Of a stretch of 56,179 nt of DNA, positions 44,800 through 53,141 are shown piece by piece. The stretch is from an uncultured Flavonifractor sp. (GTDB lineage: Bacteria; Bacillota; Clostridia; Oscillospirales; Oscillospiraceae). The notes beneath the pieces were generated by a model, which saw only the letters and a program-made list of their open reading frames with translations, did not search any database and was not told the origin of the DNA. Position 1 is the stretch's first letter. Each line of letters opens with the position of its first letter. Position numbers and translations under genes: made by a program. The stretch spans positions 1 to 56,179 of the forward strand of contig NZ_CALWXV010000010.1 of the NCBI RefSeq assembly GCF_944385615.1. The letters are read 5' to 3'.

Positions 44800-45240
44800 C
44801 TAGGATTGCGCCCCCTCCGGAACCCAGATAGCATAAAGCGTCAGCGGCTGGGTGACCGTATCCTCCTCAAAATTCCACGGCTCGCTGCCGTCTGGGGTGA
44901 CGCTCCAGCCCGCCAGCGTATAGCCCGGCCGGACCACCGCCTCCGGCGGGGTGGCCTTGCCTCCGTGCTGAATGGACTGGATGGCCGCCTCGCTGCCGCC
45001 CTGGGTATCGAAGGTAACAGTCAGCCCTGCGGAGGACAGAGTGCCCACCACCACCAGGGCCACCACCGCCAGGGCAATGAACGCCACCACGGCGTTGGCC
45101 CAACGGACCATACTCTTGCGCTGTTTGTCGTCCATCCCGCTCTTCTGGGGATAGGCAGACACGCCGAACAGGCCGTAGCGCCGGCGGCTGCCGCCGCTAG
45201 ACTCCTCCTGGGCAGGGGTTTGCCGGGGTCTGTCTTCCAT
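44800..45240 (-). CDS. Membrane-anchored InlB B-repeat domain protein
   Basis: 146 residues. A charged cytoplasmic N-terminus (about 45 residues, with SRRRYGLFGVSAYPQKSG) leads to one membrane helix (about 48-70, ANAVVAFIALAVVALVVVGTL). The outer part is a single InlB B-repeat/Listeria-Bacteroides-type beta-grasp domain (LTVTFDTQGGSEAAIQSIQHGGKATPPEAVVRPGYTLAGWSVTPDG...YAIWV). Its ATG overlaps the mglC stop (TAATG), so translation is coupled to the sugar permease. Role unknown; a surface or transporter-associated function is inferred only from context. Confidence 0.85.
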   Translation of the reverse strand: MEDRPRQTPAQEESSGGSRRRYGLFGVSAYPQKSGMDDKQRKSMVRWANAVVAFIALAVVALVVVGTLSSAGLTVTFDTQGGSEAAIQSIQHGGKATPPEAVVRPGYTLAGWSVTPDGSEPWNFEEDTVTQPLTLYAIWVPEGAQS

Positions 45241-46322
45241 TACTTCTTGGACAGATACTTGCGCATATCAATGGAGCAGGCCAGCAGGATGATGGCGCCC
45301 TTGATGATATACTGCATGTTGTTGTCAATGGAGAGCGCGTTCAGGCCCACGAAAATGATGCGCAGCAGGAACACGCCCAGCACCACACCGCCGATGGTAC
45401 CGGTGCCGCCGACGAAGGACACGCCGCCGATGACGCAGGCCGCGATGGCGTCGGACTCATAGTTGAGGCCGGTACCGGGCTGGTTGGAGCTGATACGGGC
45501 AGCCTCGATAAAGCCGGTATAGCCGTAGGTCACGCCGGCCAGGGCGTGGACCATCATGGTGGTCATGAACACGTTGACGCCGGAGACGTTGGCCGCCTCG
45601 GGGTTGGAGCCCACGGCAAACATGTTCTTGCCGAAGGTGGTCTTGTTCCAGATAAACCACATGATAGCCAACACCACCAGGGCATAGATCACGTAGTTGG
45701 GCAGGACCAGAGCGCCGCCGGTGAGGTCGCCGATGATGCTGCCGGTGACCACATCCTTATAGGTCTGGGACAGGCCGGAAATGGGCTGGCCGTTGTTGTC
45801 GTTGGACATGAAGTACAGCAGACAGGCGCCGTACACCATCAGCTGGGTGGCCAGAGTCACGATGAAGGGGTGCAGCTGGAACTTGGCCACGAAGAAGCCG
45901 TTGACGATACCTACCACGCCGCCGATCAGCAGAGCCACCAGCAGGACCACCACGATGGGCACTTCGCCCAGGTTGTCCCAGAACTTGTTGATGTAGTCGG
46001 TGGCCTGGAGCAGAGAAGCGGAAACGGCCGCCGTCAGGCCCACCACACGGCCGGCGGACAGGTCGGTACCGGTCAGTACGATACATCCGCCAATACCCAG
46101 GGCCATGGGCAGGTTGGCCGCCACCAGGCTGATGAGGTTGATGATACTGTCCTTGGTAGCCACTCTGGGGTTTTTGATCACGGTATAAATGACGAACACC
46201 ACCAGAATGATATAGATGGCGTTATTCAGCAGTCCGTCGATCCAGAAAGATCGCTTGTCCTTGGCGTCCAGGGTCTTATAGTGATCGCTGATCCGCTTCA
46301 GGGAAGTGACTGGATTTGTCAT
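45240..46322 (-). CDS. mglC: Galactose/methylgalactoside-type ABC transporter permease
   Basis: Membrane subunit of a CUT2-class sugar importer. 360 residues, about ten helices. Motifs: LISLVAANLPMALGIGGCIVLTGTDLSAGRVVGLTAAVSASLLQ (family signature region) and NKTTFGKNMFAVGSNPEAANVSGVNV (the EAA-like coupling loop), then GGVSFVGGTGTIGGVVLG. GGGAGG lies 9 bases before the ATG. It follows mglA by 19 bases and overlaps the InlB-domain gene by one base. Confidence 0.93.
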   Translation of the reverse strand: MTNPVTSLKRISDHYKTLDAKDKRSFWIDGLLNNAIYIILVVFVIYTVIKNPRVATKDSIINLISLVAANLPMALGIGGCIVLTGTDLSAGRVVGLTAAVSASLLQATDYINKFWDNLGEVPIVVVLLVALLIGGVVGIVNGFFVAKFQLHPFIVTLATQLMVYGACLLYFMSNDNNGQPISGLSQTYKDVVTGSIIGDLTGGALVLPNYVIYALVVLAIMWFIWNKTTFGKNMFAVGSNPEAANVSGVNVFMTTMMVHALAGVTYGYTGFIEAARISSNQPGTGLNYESDAIAACVIGGVSFVGGTGTIGGVVLGVFLLRIIFVGLNALSIDNNMQYIIKGAIILLACSIDMRKYLSKK

Positions 46323-46341
46323 AGCGTTAAGCCTCCCTCTC

Positions 46342-47841
46342 TTACACGTATTTCGCAGCCAAAGTCATGATCTCCTCCTGGGTGGTGTTCCGCGCGTCCA
46401 CCTCGCCGGCCAGACGGCCGCCGCTCATGACCAGAATACGGTCACACACACCCAGCAGCTCCGGCATCTCGGAGGAAACCATCAGCACCGTAGTGCCCCG
46501 GGCGGCCAGATCAATGATCAGCTGATAAATTTCATATTTAGCACCCACGTCAATGCCGCGGGTGGGCTCGTCCAGCATCAGGACCTGGGGGTTGGTCAGC
46601 AGCCACCGGCCCAGAATCACCTTCTGCTGGTTGCCGCCGGACAGAGTCCGGATCTTGGTCTCCTGGGTGGGGGTCTTGATGCGCATGGCGTCAATCGACC
46701 AGTCGGTATCTTTCCGCATGGTCCCCTCATTCAGCCAGATGTTAGCAATCAAGTGCTTCTTCAGGCTGGAAATAACCGTATTGTCCCGGATGCTCCGAAT
46801 CCCGAAGATACCGGTGGCCCGGCGCTCCTCGGTCAGCAGGGCAAAGCCCGCCTTGATGGACTGTCTGGAATTCTTATTCTTGACTTCCTTGCCGTTGAGC
46901 TTGATGGTACCGGCATGCCGGGTGGCGATACCGAAAATGTTTTCCAGCACTTCGGTACGCCCGCTGCCGTCCAGACCGGCCAGTCCCAGGATCTCACCTT
47001 TGCGGACCTGGAAGGAAACATCCTTGAGGGCAGAGTACTGGGCGGTCAGCCCCTCCACCTCCAGGGAGACCTCTCCCGGCTTGTTGGTCTTGGGCGGGAA
47101 CTGGTTGCCCAGCTCGCGGCCCACCATGAGCTTGATGATGGTGGGCATATCCAGCTCGGCAGCCGGTTTGGTAGCCACCCATTTGCCGTCCCGCATGACG
47201 GTGATGTCGTCGGAGATCCGCAGGATCTCAGCCATCTTGTGGGAGATGTAAATGATGCCGCATCCTCTGTCCCGCAGCATGTTGATGATCTTGAACAGGT
47301 GCTCCACCTCCTGCTCGGTCAGAGAGGATGTGGGCTCGTCAAACACGATGACCTTGGCATTGTAGGAGACAGCCTTGGCAATCTCCACCATCTGACGCTT
47401 GGACACAGGAAGGGTGCTCATCTTCTGCCGGGGGTCCACATCGATCTCCAGCTCCTGGAACACCCGCTTGGTTTCCTCGTACATCTTGTGCTCGTTGACC
47501 ATGATGCCGCCGGTCTTGGGGTAGCGGCCCAGCCACAGGTTATCCATGACGCTCCGCTTGAGGGCCTGGTTCAGCTCCTGATGGACCATGGCAACCCCGT
47601 TATCCAGAGCCTCCTTACTGCTTTTGAAGCTGACCTCTTTCCCCTCCAGCTGGATACTTCCTTCTTCCTTATAGTAAATGCCGAAGAGACACTTCATCAA
47701 GGTAGACTTGCCGGCGCCGTTCTCACCCATCAGGGCATGTACGGTACCGCGGCGGACGGTCAGTGACACATTGTCCAGCGCTTTGACACCGGGGAAGCTC
47801 TTGCAGATACCAGTCATTTGGAGTAATACGTCCTGCTCCAT
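46342..47841 (-). CDS. mglA: Galactose-type sugar ABC transporter ATP-binding protein
   Basis: Double-NBD ATPase of a CUT2 sugar importer. 499 residues, normal length. First domain: [16 protein letters not shown] (Walker A), [20 protein letters not shown] (Walker B). Second domain: [19 protein letters not shown] (the usual degenerate Walker A of this family), [15 protein letters not shown] (signature) and [19 protein letters not shown]. Start ATG at 47841 after AAAGGAGG. It lies between mglB and mglC. Confidence 0.95.
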   Translation of the reverse strand: MEQDVLLQMTGICKSFPGVKALDNVSLTVRRGTVHALMGENGAGKSTLMKCLFGIYYKEEGSIQLEGKEVSFKSSKEALDNGVAMVHQELNQALKRSVMDNLWLGRYPKTGGIMVNEHKMYEETKRVFQELEIDVDPRQKMSTLPVSKRQMVEIAKAVSYNAKVIVFDEPTSSLTEQEVEHLFKIINMLRDRGCGIIYISHKMAEILRISDDITVMRDGKWVATKPAAELDMPTIIKLMVGRELGNQFPPKTNKPGEVSLEVEGLTAQYSALKDVSFQVRKGEILGLAGLDGSGRTEVLENIFGIATRHAGTIKLNGKEVKNKNSRQSIKAGFALLTEERRATGIFGIRSIRDNTVISSLKKHLIANIWLNEGTMRKDTDWSIDAMRIKTPTQETKIRTLSGGNQQKVILGRWLLTNPQVLMLDEPTRGIDVGAKYEIYQLIIDLAARGTTVLMVSSEMPELLGVCDRILVMSGGRLAGEVDARNTTQEEIMTLAAKYV

Positions 47842-47891
47842 CTGCAATCCTCCTTTCTCGCTCTTTTCTCGCGTTGCTTTTGTGATGAAAT

Positions 47892-47919
47892 GGGGGCTGC
47901 CGCCAAAGCGGCAGCCCCC
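47892..47919 (-). repeat. Intercistronic hairpin mglB-mglA
   Basis: Perfect 12-bp arms (47892-47903, 47908-47919) around caaa, 33 bases after the mglB stop. No T tract follows on the minus strand, so it probably protects or partly terminates the mglB message. Confidence 0.75.
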
Positions 47920-47952
47920 GGCTTTCACATTACAGTGCTGTACCGAATGGGA

Positions 47953-49140
47953 TTACTTCCCGGTGAAGGGAGCGTAAGCCACATACAGCTTGTTGTCGAT
48001 GCCCTCGGCCACGGTGTAGATCTCGTTGGAGGAGGCAATGGCGGCAGCAGCGTCGGCCATAGAGGTGCCGGCGGCAGTGGAGGTGACCATCTCGCAGATG
48101 GCGTTGGCCATACCCTCGGCATCCTGCTTGACGGTACCGGTCATCACGCCCTGAGCGATCAGAGCCTGAGCGGAATCGGTGGCGTCCACGCCGAACACGG
48201 GGATGGTCTTGGAGCCCTCAGCGCCGGTGTTGTAGCCGGCAGCCTGGAGAGCAGAGATGGCGCCCTCGGCCATGTTGTCGTTGTTGCAGATGACCAGCTC
48301 GATCATGTTGCCGTTGGTCTCATTGTACTGGGCCAGGTTGGTGGTCATGTACTCCAGAGCGGCAGCGGAGGACCAGGCGCCGCCCATGTCCACCTGATAG
48401 CCGGAGGAGCTGGCGGGGTCGAAGTAAGCCAGCTCGGGCTTACCAGCCTCGGTCAGAACCTTGTTGGCGTCCTCAACGCCGTACTGGGTGCGGTAAATGG
48501 CCTCAACGTTGGCCTCGTCGCCCTTGAACATAGCATAGCTGATCACGCCGTCGCCGTTCAGGTCCACGGTGTCATAGTTCTCCAGCAGGTACTCGCCGAT
48601 CATCTGGCCCTGCAGATGGCCGGCCTCGGGAGCGTCGGTGCCCACGAAGGAAACCATGTCCTTGTAGGTGTCAGCGCCCAGCACGGAGCCCTCGGCGCCG
48701 TCTTCCTCGATGGCGCGGTTGAAGAAGATGACCTTGGCGCCCTTGGCGGCAGCCTTGTCCAGAATGGCCTTGGCAGTGTCGGAAGAGCCAGTGGTCACCA
48801 TGTTGACCACCAGGATGTTGTAGTTGTCGGCCAGAGCGGTATCAATGGCCTCGTTCTGAGTGGTCTGGTTGTTGTTGCCGTCGAAGTCCTGATAGGTCAC
48901 GCCGGCAGCGTCCAGAGCGGCATCCAGAGCGGTACGCACACTGGCAATGTAAGTATCCGCGTAGTTGTAGTAGAACACAGCCACCTTGGCATCACCGCTG
49001 CTGGCGTTGTTCTCTCCGCTGGGGGAAGAGGTGCTGGGGGTCTGGCTCTCCTGATTACCCTGGGTGTCGCCACCGCAGGCACCCAGGGCAAAGACCATGG
49101 CCAGCGCAAGCAGCAGAGAGACGAGCTTTTTCTTGTTCAT
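47953..49140 (-). CDS. mglB: Galactose/glucose-type ABC transporter substrate-binding lipoprotein
   Basis: Extracellular sugar-binding lipoprotein feeding MglAC. 395 residues. Lipoprotein signal LVSLLLALAMVFALGAC with the lipobox Cys at about residue 22, a Ser/Thr/Gly linker, then a two-lobe periplasmic-binding fold: VAVFYYNYADTYIASVRTAL, ILVVNMV, VIFFNRAI, VICNNDNMAEGAISALQAAGY, VFGVDATDSAQALI. DLNGDGVISY is an EF-hand-like calcium loop, as in the E. coli galactose/glucose-binding protein (DLNKDGQIQ), which supports galactose or glucose. First gene of the operon, with a consensus promoter upstream. Confidence 0.93.
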   Translation of the reverse strand: MNKKKLVSLLLALAMVFALGACGGDTQGNQESQTPSTSSPSGENNASSGDAKVAVFYYNYADTYIASVRTALDAALDAAGVTYQDFDGNNNQTTQNEAIDTALADNYNILVVNMVTTGSSDTAKAILDKAAAKGAKVIFFNRAIEEDGAEGSVLGADTYKDMVSFVGTDAPEAGHLQGQMIGEYLLENYDTVDLNGDGVISYAMFKGDEANVEAIYRTQYGVEDANKVLTEAGKPELAYFDPASSSGYQVDMGGAWSSAAALEYMTTNLAQYNETNGNMIELVICNNDNMAEGAISALQAAGYNTGAEGSKTIPVFGVDATDSAQALIAQGVMTGTVKQDAEGMANAICEMVTSTAAGTSMADAAAAIASSNEIYTVAEGIDNKLYVAYAPFTGK

Positions 49141-49191
49141 CGCAAGTATCCTCCTTTTTATGAGTAGCTGCCGGACAGATCCGGCGCCCTT

Positions 49192-49221
49192 ATTATACTG
49201 CTAGTCAGGTATAAATTTCAA
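49192..49221 (-). promoter_or_regulatory. Promoter of the mgl operon
   Basis: Minus strand TTGAAA (49216-49221) and TATAAT (49192-49197), 18-base spacer, about 50 bases before mglB. Upstream, aaacgcttcgttt (49266-49278) is a perfect odd-length palindrome of LacI/CRE-like appearance and may be an activator or catabolite site. The rest of the 49141-49508 spacer is AT-rich with no gene. Confidence 0.65.
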
Positions 49222-49419
49222 TATAAATTTACCAATCTTTTTGCCAAACTTGTCATAATGTCACAAAACGCTTCGTTTATTTTTTATAGGAAAAGCAATT
49301 CTCAGCCTAAAACTCCTGAAATTTTAATAAAAATTCCGTTATTCACGTTCTAATCCAAAAAATCAAGCCAAATGTCTGTATTTGCTTTTTTGTCCTCTGG
49401 TGACTTTTCGACAAAAAAT

Positions 49420-49456
49420 CGCCGTCTTTTCCCTTGCGTCAAGGAAAAAGACGGCG
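49420..49456 (-). terminator. Terminator of glf-glycosyltransferase-membrane protein operon
   Basis: cgccgtcttttcc pairs with ggaaaaagacggcg around ttgcgtcaa; a run of six T follows on the minus strand. Confidence 0.88.
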
Positions 49457-49508
49457 GCTCTTATGCATACTGCCCATATCGTACGAAGTGGTTCAGCCCC
49501 GCTTCTGT

Positions 49509-49832
49509 TTATTCCTTGGAGTCTGACTCCCGCTCCCAGTCGTCCTCGTCATCCGCTTCCGGGACATCTTCCGAAGGGGATGCCTCTTCCTTCTGCTCTG
49601 GTACCGGCATCCGGCTCATCCGCCAGGCCAGAACAGCCAGAAAGACCATTCCACCACCCAGCACCACGCCTCCGGCCACCAGATGGAGGACCGTAGGGGC
49701 ATCCGGGCCGTCGGCCCTGGCGTCCAGAATCATCCGTACCAGCAGATACCCCAGGTAGAGCAAACCCAGCAGATAGACGGTGGCATGGGCAGAGGGACGA
49801 AACTCCCGCTTGGGGCGGCGTTTGAAGGCCAT
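49509..49832 (-). CDS. Small two-helix membrane protein of unknown function
   Basis: 107 residues. A basic N-terminus (MAFKRRPKREFRPS), two membrane helices (about 16-36 and 46-70) and a strongly acidic C-terminal tail (EEASPSEDVPEADDEDDWERESDSKE). No family recognised. It is 37 bases after the family 2 glycosyltransferase gene on the same strand, and a terminator follows, so it is the last gene of the glf operon. A helper role for the glycosyltransferase is conceivable but not shown. Confidence 0.75.
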   Translation of the reverse strand: MAFKRRPKREFRPSAHATVYLLGLLYLGYLLVRMILDARADGPDAPTVLHLVAGGVVLGGGMVFLAVLAWRMSRMPVPEQKEEASPSEDVPEADDEDDWERESDSKE

Positions 49833-49869
49833 AGAATCACGCTCCTGACAATGGAAAACCGACCGAAGG

Positions 49870-50898
49870 TCAGTTGAACTTGTAGATCTTGCGGGCCAGC
49901 CGGTACAGCTTTACCGACAGTTTGCGGCCCTGATAGCCGGGGATATTGCCCACGAAGGACAGAGAACGGTATTTATACTTGTGGTACAGCCCCACGTCCC
50001 GGGTGCGCAGATACTCCCACAGCTCAGTCTTTTTGCCCAGCGCCTCAGGGGAGCCGTCCAAAATCAGGAAAATGGACGAGATGGTCATCATCATGGACAG
50101 ATAGCTGCTCATGTACCGGGCCAGCTTGGGCTGCTCCTGGTGGAGCTTATGCAAATCATGGCTCTCGATCATCTGCCGGGTGACCCGCAGCTGCTGGTCC
50201 ACCCGGGTGACCATTACCTTTTCATTGACGCTCTGATCCTCCCGCCCGATGAAATAGCGGTACAGATCAATATCCATGTAGTAGATGCGCTTGACATAGG
50301 GCAGGGGCTGATACACAAAGATGTTATCCACATAAAAGGTGTGCTTGGGCAGCTCCAGGCCGCAGTCCCGCAGCATCTGGGTACGGTAGATCACCGAGTG
50401 CATCAGCAGGTACTGAGAGGGCCGGAAACGGCCCATCCGGCTCCAGCTGAAGATTTTCTCCTCGGGAAATACGTTGGTATAGCGGATGACCTTTTGGGTG
50501 TTGTCCTCCACATGTTCATAGACATAGTTGGCGATAAACAGGTCTACCGGCTTTTCCATCTTGGCAAACTTACGCAGCTTGGCCAGCGCCTTCTGGAGCG
50601 CCTCCTCGTCCAACCAGTCGTCGGAGTCCACCACCTTGAAATAAAAGCCGGTGGCGTTGCGCAGGCCCTGGTTCACTCCCTCGCCGTGGCCGCCGTTTTC
50701 CTGGTGGATGGCCTTGACAATATCGGGATACTGGGCGGCGTACCGGTCGCAGATGGCGGGGGTGTCGTCCTTGGTGGAGCCGTCGTCCACCAGAATGATC
50801 TCAATGTCCTCCCCGCCGGTAAGCAGTGTCTCCACGCAGTGCTCCATGTAGGCTGCGGAGTTATAGCAGGGTACGGCAAACGTGATGAGCTTTGACAT
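49870..50898 (-). CDS. Family 2 glycosyltransferase
   Basis: 342-residue soluble or peripheral GT-A glycosyltransferase. Motifs: ITFAVPCYNSAAYMEHCVETLL, IEIILVDDGSTKDDTPAICDRYA, ENGGHGEGVNQGLRNATGFYFKVVDSDDWLDEEAL (DxD metal site). The C-terminal third is helical and basic (KYKYRSLSFVGNIPGYQGRKLSVKLYRLARKIYKF), suiting a membrane-surface enzyme. It starts 12 bases after glf, so the donor may be UDP-galactofuranose; this is inference from context. The product would be a surface glycan. Confidence 0.9.
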   Translation of the reverse strand: MSKLITFAVPCYNSAAYMEHCVETLLTGGEDIEIILVDDGSTKDDTPAICDRYAAQYPDIVKAIHQENGGHGEGVNQGLRNATGFYFKVVDSDDWLDEEALQKALAKLRKFAKMEKPVDLFIANYVYEHVEDNTQKVIRYTNVFPEEKIFSWSRMGRFRPSQYLLMHSVIYRTQMLRDCGLELPKHTFYVDNIFVYQPLPYVKRIYYMDIDLYRYFIGREDQSVNEKVMVTRVDQQLRVTRQMIESHDLHKLHQEQPKLARYMSSYLSMMMTISSIFLILDGSPEALGKKTELWEYLRTRDVGLYHKYKYRSLSFVGNIPGYQGRKLSVKLYRLARKIYKFN

Positions 50899-50910
50899 AG
50901 GTACCTTTCC

Positions 50911-52080
50911 TCACTTCAGCAGATCGTCACACAGCGCCAAAGCCCGGGCGGCAATGGCATCCATGTTGTAATATTTATATTCCGCCAGCCGGCCCAGCAG
51001 GTGGAACCGGGGGTAGCGGGCGGCCTCCGCCTGGTAACGGGCATAAAGGGCGTTGTTGGCCTCATTGATGATGGCATAATAGGGCACCTGGCCCTCCTCA
51101 CCGGTGTAGGCTTCGGAGTACTCCTTCATAATGGTGGTCACGCCGGGCAGCTCCTGACCAGTGAGATACTTGAATTCGGTGATACGGGTATACTCCTGGT
51201 CCATGGTGTAGTTCACCGTGCCATGGCTCTGCCAGAAATCCACCGGGTGGGTCTCAAACTGGAACCGCAGGGTACGGTAGGGCAGCCGGCCGTACTTGCA
51301 GCCGAAGAGCTCGTCCACCGCGCCGGTGTAGATCACCGTGCCGTCAAAGGGGACCCCGTCCAGCAGCACTGTTCCCTCCGCCAGGGTCAGGCGGTCCCCG
51401 GCGTCGGCGCCCAGCGCCACGGTGATATCAGGATGATCCAGCATCCGCTGGAACATGGGGGTATAACCCTCTATGGGCATTCCCTGGTACAGGTCCTGGA
51501 AATAGCGGCAGTCCTCAGACAGGAACACCGGCACCCGGGCGGTGGTATTGGGGTCGATCTCCTCCGGGCGCTGTCCCCACTGCTTCATGGTGTAGTGGAC
51601 AAACACGTGCTCATAGACATAGTCGGCCAGAGCGGCGATCTCCGGGTCGGGATGCTGGCGCAGCTCCAAAATGGTGACCTTCTTTTCCACACCATAGGCG
51701 GCAATCAGCCGTTTGGCCAGGCTGGCGGCCTTATGCGGGCCGAAAACCACCTCCAAAGAGATCAGATTGAAGGGCACCGGCAGCTCCATCCGGCCCCCCT
51801 CCGCCGGAATGTTGGCCACCACCTGGTGCTGATAGCTGTACCAGGTGGTAAAACGGGAGAGATATTCAAACACACGGCTGTCATTGGTGTGGAAGATGTG
51901 GGGGCCGTACCGGTGGATCAGCACACCGGCCTTGTCGAAGCAGTCATAGGCGTTGCCGCCCACATGGTCCCGGCGCTCCAGCACCAGCACCTTTTTCCCT
52001 CCCCGCTCGGCCAGCTCCCGGGCGCATATCGCACCCGCCATACCGGCGCCAATGACCAGGCAGTCAAATGGATGGTCCAT
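50911..52080 (-). CDS. glf: UDP-galactopyranose mutase
   Basis: FAD enzyme converting UDP-galactopyranose to UDP-galactofuranose for surface glycans. 389 residues. Motifs: DCLVIGAGMAGAICARELAERGGKKVLVLERRDHVGGNAYD (FAD site), RYGPHIFHTNDSRVFEYLSRFT (substrate His region), VHYTMKQWGQRPEEID (substrate Trp), FNLISLEVVFG, and the C-terminal GRLAEYKYYNMDAI. ATG at 52080 is 9 bases from AGGAGG. First gene of a three-gene operon. Confidence 0.95.
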   Translation of the reverse strand: MDHPFDCLVIGAGMAGAICARELAERGGKKVLVLERRDHVGGNAYDCFDKAGVLIHRYGPHIFHTNDSRVFEYLSRFTTWYSYQHQVVANIPAEGGRMELPVPFNLISLEVVFGPHKAASLAKRLIAAYGVEKKVTILELRQHPDPEIAALADYVYEHVFVHYTMKQWGQRPEEIDPNTTARVPVFLSEDCRYFQDLYQGMPIEGYTPMFQRMLDHPDITVALGADAGDRLTLAEGTVLLDGVPFDGTVIYTGAVDELFGCKYGRLPYRTLRFQFETHPVDFWQSHGTVNYTMDQEYTRITEFKYLTGQELPGVTTIMKEYSEAYTGEEGQVPYYAIINEANNALYARYQAEAARYPRFHLLGRLAEYKYYNMDAIAARALALCDDLLK

Positions 52081-52179
52081 GGGATCCGTCCTCCTTTTTA
52101 AACAAGGCATGGCCCAATTTTAACACAGCACGGAAAAAATTGAAGCAAAATATCCATTAAGATTTCCTTAACAGACCCT

Positions 52180-52752
52180 TTACCGATCCGAAAAGCGATG
52201 ATCCGCCCGGGGCGTCGCCCCACCCAGAAAGCACTCGGCATAATGGTCCATCGCCTTTTGAATGACCTGGATAGCGGCCTTCCGGTCATTGACGTCGCCA
52301 GCCACCGTCTCCTTGCCCTCCAAGGCCTTGTAGACGGTAAAGAAGTGGGCCATCTCGTCAAAAATGTGGCCGGGCAGCTCCATCAAATCCTGATAGTCAT
52401 TATAGGTGGGGTCAGAGAAGGGGATAGCGATGATCTTTTCATCGTTCTTACCGCCGTCCAGCATGGAGATATAGCCCACGGGATAGCAGCGCACCAGGGT
52501 CAGAGGGTCCATGGACTCGGAACACAGCACCAGCACGTCCAGCGGGTCGCCATCGTCGCCGTAGGTCCGGGGGATAAAGCCGTAGTTGGCGGGGTAGTGG
52601 GTGGAGGTGTGAAGCACCCGGTCCAGGATGATAAGGCCGGTCTCCTTGTCCAGCTCGTACTTCTTCTTGCTGCCCTTGGGGATCTCAATGACCGCCACAA
52701 AGTCCTCGGGCTGGATGCGGCTGGGGCTGATATCATGCCAAATATTCGACAT
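52180..52752 (-). CDS. ppa: Inorganic pyrophosphatase (soluble, family I)
   Basis: Hydrolyses pyrophosphate to drive biosynthetic reactions. 190 residues. Motifs: FVAVIEIPKGSKKKYELDKETGLIILDRVLHTSTHYPANYGFIPRTYGDDGDPLDVLVL with the metal-binding DGDPLDVLV signature, GYISMLDGGKNDEKIIAIP, and ELPGHIFDEMAHFFTVYKALEG. The ATG has AAAGGAG 8 bases upstream. It is divergent from pstS, so a phosphate-producing enzyme and the phosphate importer share the 389-base control region. Confidence 0.95.
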   Translation of the reverse strand: MSNIWHDISPSRIQPEDFVAVIEIPKGSKKKYELDKETGLIILDRVLHTSTHYPANYGFIPRTYGDDGDPLDVLVLCSESMDPLTLVRCYPVGYISMLDGGKNDEKIIAIPFSDPTYNDYQDLMELPGHIFDEMAHFFTVYKALEGKETVAGDVNDRKAAIQVIQKAMDHYAECFLGGATPRADHRFSDR

Positions 52753-52882
52753 CGTATTTTCTCCTTTATCCTATCGTCTGTTTGATACCGCGCTCTGTCC
52801 GCCGGAAACACCCCTTCCGGTGACAGGGGCATACCTATAAAAAGCAGGCCGCTCCGCGGCAGATTCAGCAGACATTATTGTC

Positions 52883-52911
52883 ATTATAACTTTCCCGCAA
52901 AAAGAATACAA
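52883..52911 (-). promoter_or_regulatory. Promoter of ppa
   Basis: Minus strand TTGTAT (52906-52911), 17-base spacer, TATAAT (52883-52888). The leader to ppa is about 125 bases and begins with a 17-base sequence also found at the sodium symporter promoter. Confidence 0.65.
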
Positions 52912-53038
52912 TACCTTGCCCCCCGCAATTTTCCACGTTTTGTATATCACCGGCCGATTCTCCCTCCGGCGGCGTATCTCCCGGAAAAATCGGGACATGC
53001 TACATTGTAAAGTCCGCAACCCCTTGCGGGAGAGTGAC

Positions 53039-53093
53039 TTTACCGATTCTTTACAATCGGCTGAGGGACAACTTTACAATCGCCCGATATACT
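53039..53093 (+). promoter_or_regulatory. Pho-box-like repeats and promoter of pstSCAB
   Basis: TTTACC (53039-53044), TTTACA (53050-53055) and TTTACA (53073-53078) are spaced 11 and 23 bases, the PhoP/PhoB direct-repeat period. An inverted copy (tgtaaa) is at 53006-53011. The -10 TATACT (53088-53093) has no good -35 at the right distance, as expected for an activator-dependent promoter. Confidence 0.65.
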
Positions 53094-53141
53094 GTAGCTT
53101 GTTCCAAGACACCAAGAATACATTGCATGATTGGAGATTGA

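Noticed and set aside
52771-53019. 82-residue minus-strand frame between ppa and pstS
   Set aside because: It overlaps the ppa promoter and the Pho-like repeats, has no ribosome site, and resembles no protein family.
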